A stretch of DNA of 8,554 bases from NCBI GenBank assembly GCA_021789095.1, contig JAJYJX010000112.1, positions 1 through 8,554 of the forward strand, given 5' to 3'. The notes under the pieces were generated by a model. The model was given only the letters and a program-made list of their open reading frames with translations. It ran no database searches and had not been told where the DNA came from. The position numbers and the translations under genes were made by a program. The stretch comes from a bacterium (GTDB lineage: Bacteria > JAMCPX01). Of the stretch, positions 7,901-8,554 are shown in pieces (the first letter of the stretch is position 1; each line of letters starts with the position of its first letter).

Positions 7901-8435
7901 TACCGTTCGACTGTACCTCGAGAAAGAAATCATCCTTAAATATCTCCCTGTACTGCTCTGCAGCAGCAATTGCATCTGCGGCGTTCCCTGAGAGAAGTTT
8001 TGACGCAATCTCCCCGTGCAAGCACGCTGACAGTGCGATCAGCCCCTCACAGTTCTCGGAAAGCAGCGTCTTGTCTATGCGCGGCTTACCGTAGAATCCA
8101 TCAATATGGGCTATGCTGGTAAGCTTGAGCAGGTTCTTGTACCCTGTTTCATTCCTGGAAAGCAGCACAAGATGGTAGGATTCAGAGTTTGAATTCTTGT
8201 TTTTTATGCTGTCATTGGTAACGTATGTTTCTATACCTATTATGGGCTTTATACCCTTATCTCTCATCCTGAGGTAAAAATCTATGGCCCCGAACATATT
8301 GCCATGATCCGTCATCGCAGCAGCCGTCATACCGTAAGACTTAAGCCTTTCTGCAAGCCTCTTGATATGGACCGCCCCGTCAAGCAGGCTGTACTGCGTG
8401 TGAAGATGGAGATGTACGAAATTATAAGAACCCAT
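4974..8435 (-). CDS. dnaE: DNA polymerase III subunit alpha (DnaE1 type)
   Basis: Replicative polymerase subunit, 1153 aa, close to the 1160 aa of E. coli DnaE. An N-terminal PHP domain (about 5-215) has HLHLHT at 8-13, SLLDG at 16-20, TDHGN at 42-46, IGIET at 66-70, SACLHGE at 136-142 and NDVHYLD at 204-210. By alignment from memory with the Thermus PHP site, all nine metal ligands are kept (H10, H12, D19, H44, E69, H88, C138, D205, H207). The polymerase core follows: GPGRGSAAGS at 360-369, PDIDMDF at 401-407 giving catalytic D402 and D404, and the third aspartate D555 in LIKFDLL. A helix-hairpin-helix segment lies near 822-841, a beta-clamp-binding motif QSQLF at 908-912, an OB fold near 977-1042, and a C-terminal tau-binding-type region to the end. 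The ATG start has GGGAG four bases upstream, overlapping the end of guaA. The gene is intact. hfq follows directly, rather than the accA often found after dnaE. Confidence 0.98.
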   Translation of the reverse strand: MGSYNFVHLHLHTQYSLLDGAVHIKRLAERLKSYGMTAAAMTDHGNMFGAIDFYLRMRDKGIKPIIGIETYVTNDSIKNKNSNSESYHLVLLSRNETGYKNLLKLTSIAHIDGFYGKPRIDKTLLSENCEGLIALSACLHGEIASKLLSGNAADAIAAAEQYREIFKDDFFLEVQSNGMKEQLVANNLLYDLSNSLHIPVVATNDVHYLDRSDAKAHDALLCIQTKKKLTDADRLRFSTQELYLKTQEEMAKAFSSHPEALESTWEISNRCNMEIELNKFHFPEITFEGAMNYDERLEGFATDGLGRLMQQHPYMREKEQQYRNRLKHELETIRQTKFSSYFLIVRDIIDYAKKHDIPVGPGRGSAAGSLVAYAIGITGIDPIKYGLFFERFLNKSRISMPDIDMDFCADKRDHVIEYLKEKYGSQKVARITSFTTLKAKGVIKDVGRVLDIPYGVVDGITKLIPPDPKLTLTDAIKIIPKLEEIAAKDERIKEMLEIAQKLEGLLRDKSLHAAGVVLADKPLHEYVPLYRDKSGNIVTGYEWKYLEKTGLIKFDLLALATITVIEKTKSLVKQYRNIDVDLNSIDLDDPKLYDGMQKGDSVGLFQLESSGMQNTLKKIKPSKFEDLIAVNAIYRPGPMAWIDDFAKNKEKGAIPGKSPVLKEILKGTYGVILYQEQVMMIASEIAGFSLEEADYVRKVISKKEGEELPVLHEKFVKGAVAKGVKKADAEDLYSQLKSFAEYAFNKSHSAAYALVAVWTSYLKAYYTIEFMTAILSNMATKKNQQNSKLSYYINYCRKTGIDILGPDINKSQKDFSIEQDRIRFGFLAIKNVGESAIDSIVRARENGAFESLWDFLVRVDQSKVNRKVVESLIKAGAFDFTGSTRALMFSSLDSSYSQAGKMNISPGQSQLFKMDAMPARAEQSGNQQEWGELERLAYEKELLDTYISGTPLHNYQRELKNFTNAGIGELMEKDGQTVTIGGMLTSVKESKEKKSGKLMGFAVLSDEEASVDVVIFSSIYSSIVDTIRGNKPVIIKGTVKVEEQDNDSEAGQESVAKIIAEKILPIDQAISNLIDEIHIEADFGSLTEENMMMIKDCLNRNKGIAKVYFDYMKDGRKEYIIELPDYFRIKPDEQFFIQIRDIIGDARIYSNKQ

Positions 8436-8436
8436 C

Positions 8437-8554
8437 CTACTCCCACTCTATAGTGCTTGGAGGTTTTGAGCTGATATCATATACGACCCTGTTGACGCCT
8501 ACGACCTCGCTTATGATCCTTGAAGAAAGCCTGTCCATGAGCTCATACGGCAGC
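8437..8554 (-). CDS. guaA: GMP synthase (glutamine-hydrolysing), C-terminal end only
   Basis: Partial gene: only the last 39 codons are in the window, ending in TAG at 8439-8437. The peptide reads through [16 protein letters not shown] and [13 protein letters not shown] to the terminal residues TIEWE. This KPPxTIEWE ending is the hallmark C-terminus of GuaA, in the dimerisation domain that also contributes to XMP binding. The enzyme is cytoplasmic and converts XMP to GMP using ATP and glutamine, the last step of guanine nucleotide synthesis. The glutaminase and ATP-pyrophosphatase domains lie outside the window. A single base separates its stop from the dnaE start, so the two are very probably cotranscribed. 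The identification is firm despite the short length because the terminal motif is so characteristic. Confidence 0.93.
   Translation of the reverse strand, partial: LPYELMDRLSSRIISEVVGVNRVVYDISSKPPSTIEWE
8440..8444 (-). promoter_or_regulatory. Ribosome binding site of dnaE
   Basis: On the minus strand GGGAG ends four bases before the dnaE ATG. It lies inside the last codons of guaA (the Glu-Trp-Glu codons), with the guaA stop TAG forming most of the spacer. Ribosomes finishing guaA therefore terminate on the dnaE initiation site, which suggests translational coupling. The spacer is somewhat short, so initiation may depend on that coupling. Confidence 0.55.

Overview
The window is an almost gap-free run of seven genes, all on the minus strand. 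In transcription order they are the end of guaA (GMP synthase), dnaE (DNA polymerase III alpha), hfq (an RNA chaperone, here divergent), hflX (a ribosome-associated GTPase), gspC and gspD (type II secretion inner-membrane clamp protein and outer-membrane secretin), and the start of gspE (secretion ATPase). The secretin with a signal peptide shows a diderm (Gram-negative type) bacterium. Moderate GC and frequent ATA (Ile) and AGG (Arg) codons would fit a deltaproteobacteria-like or Nitrospirota-like lineage, but this placement is a weak inference and no species is recognised.

Layout from right to left: guaA tail 8554-8437, dnaE 8435-4974, hfq 4963-4685, hflX 4700-3549, gspC 3571-2705, gspD 2694-265, gspE 268-1 (continues outside). 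The junctions are +1 nt, +10 nt, a 16-nt overlap (4 nt if a TTG start of hflX is used), a 23-nt overlap, +10 nt and a 4-nt ATGA overlap. No intergenic stretch is long enough for an ordinary promoter or terminator, so the simplest reading is one polycistronic unit with translational coupling. There is no gene-free stretch of 300 bases, and no RNA gene, insertion sequence or CRISPR array was seen.

The genes fall into two groups. guaA, dnaE, hfq and hflX serve nucleotide supply, replication, RNA-based regulation and ribosome rescue. gspC, gspD and gspE begin a type II secretion operon: GspC links the inner-membrane platform to the GspD channel, and GspE powers the pseudopilus from the cytoplasm. 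The join lies inside the end of hflX, where gspC starts.

I do not see a wholly new system. The points most worth a second look are the Hfq homologue with a long N-terminal extension and substitutions at RNA-contacting positions, the Thr/Ala-rich repetitive tail of GspD, the fully retained metal site in the DnaE PHP domain, and the packing of a secretion operon directly onto a housekeeping operon.
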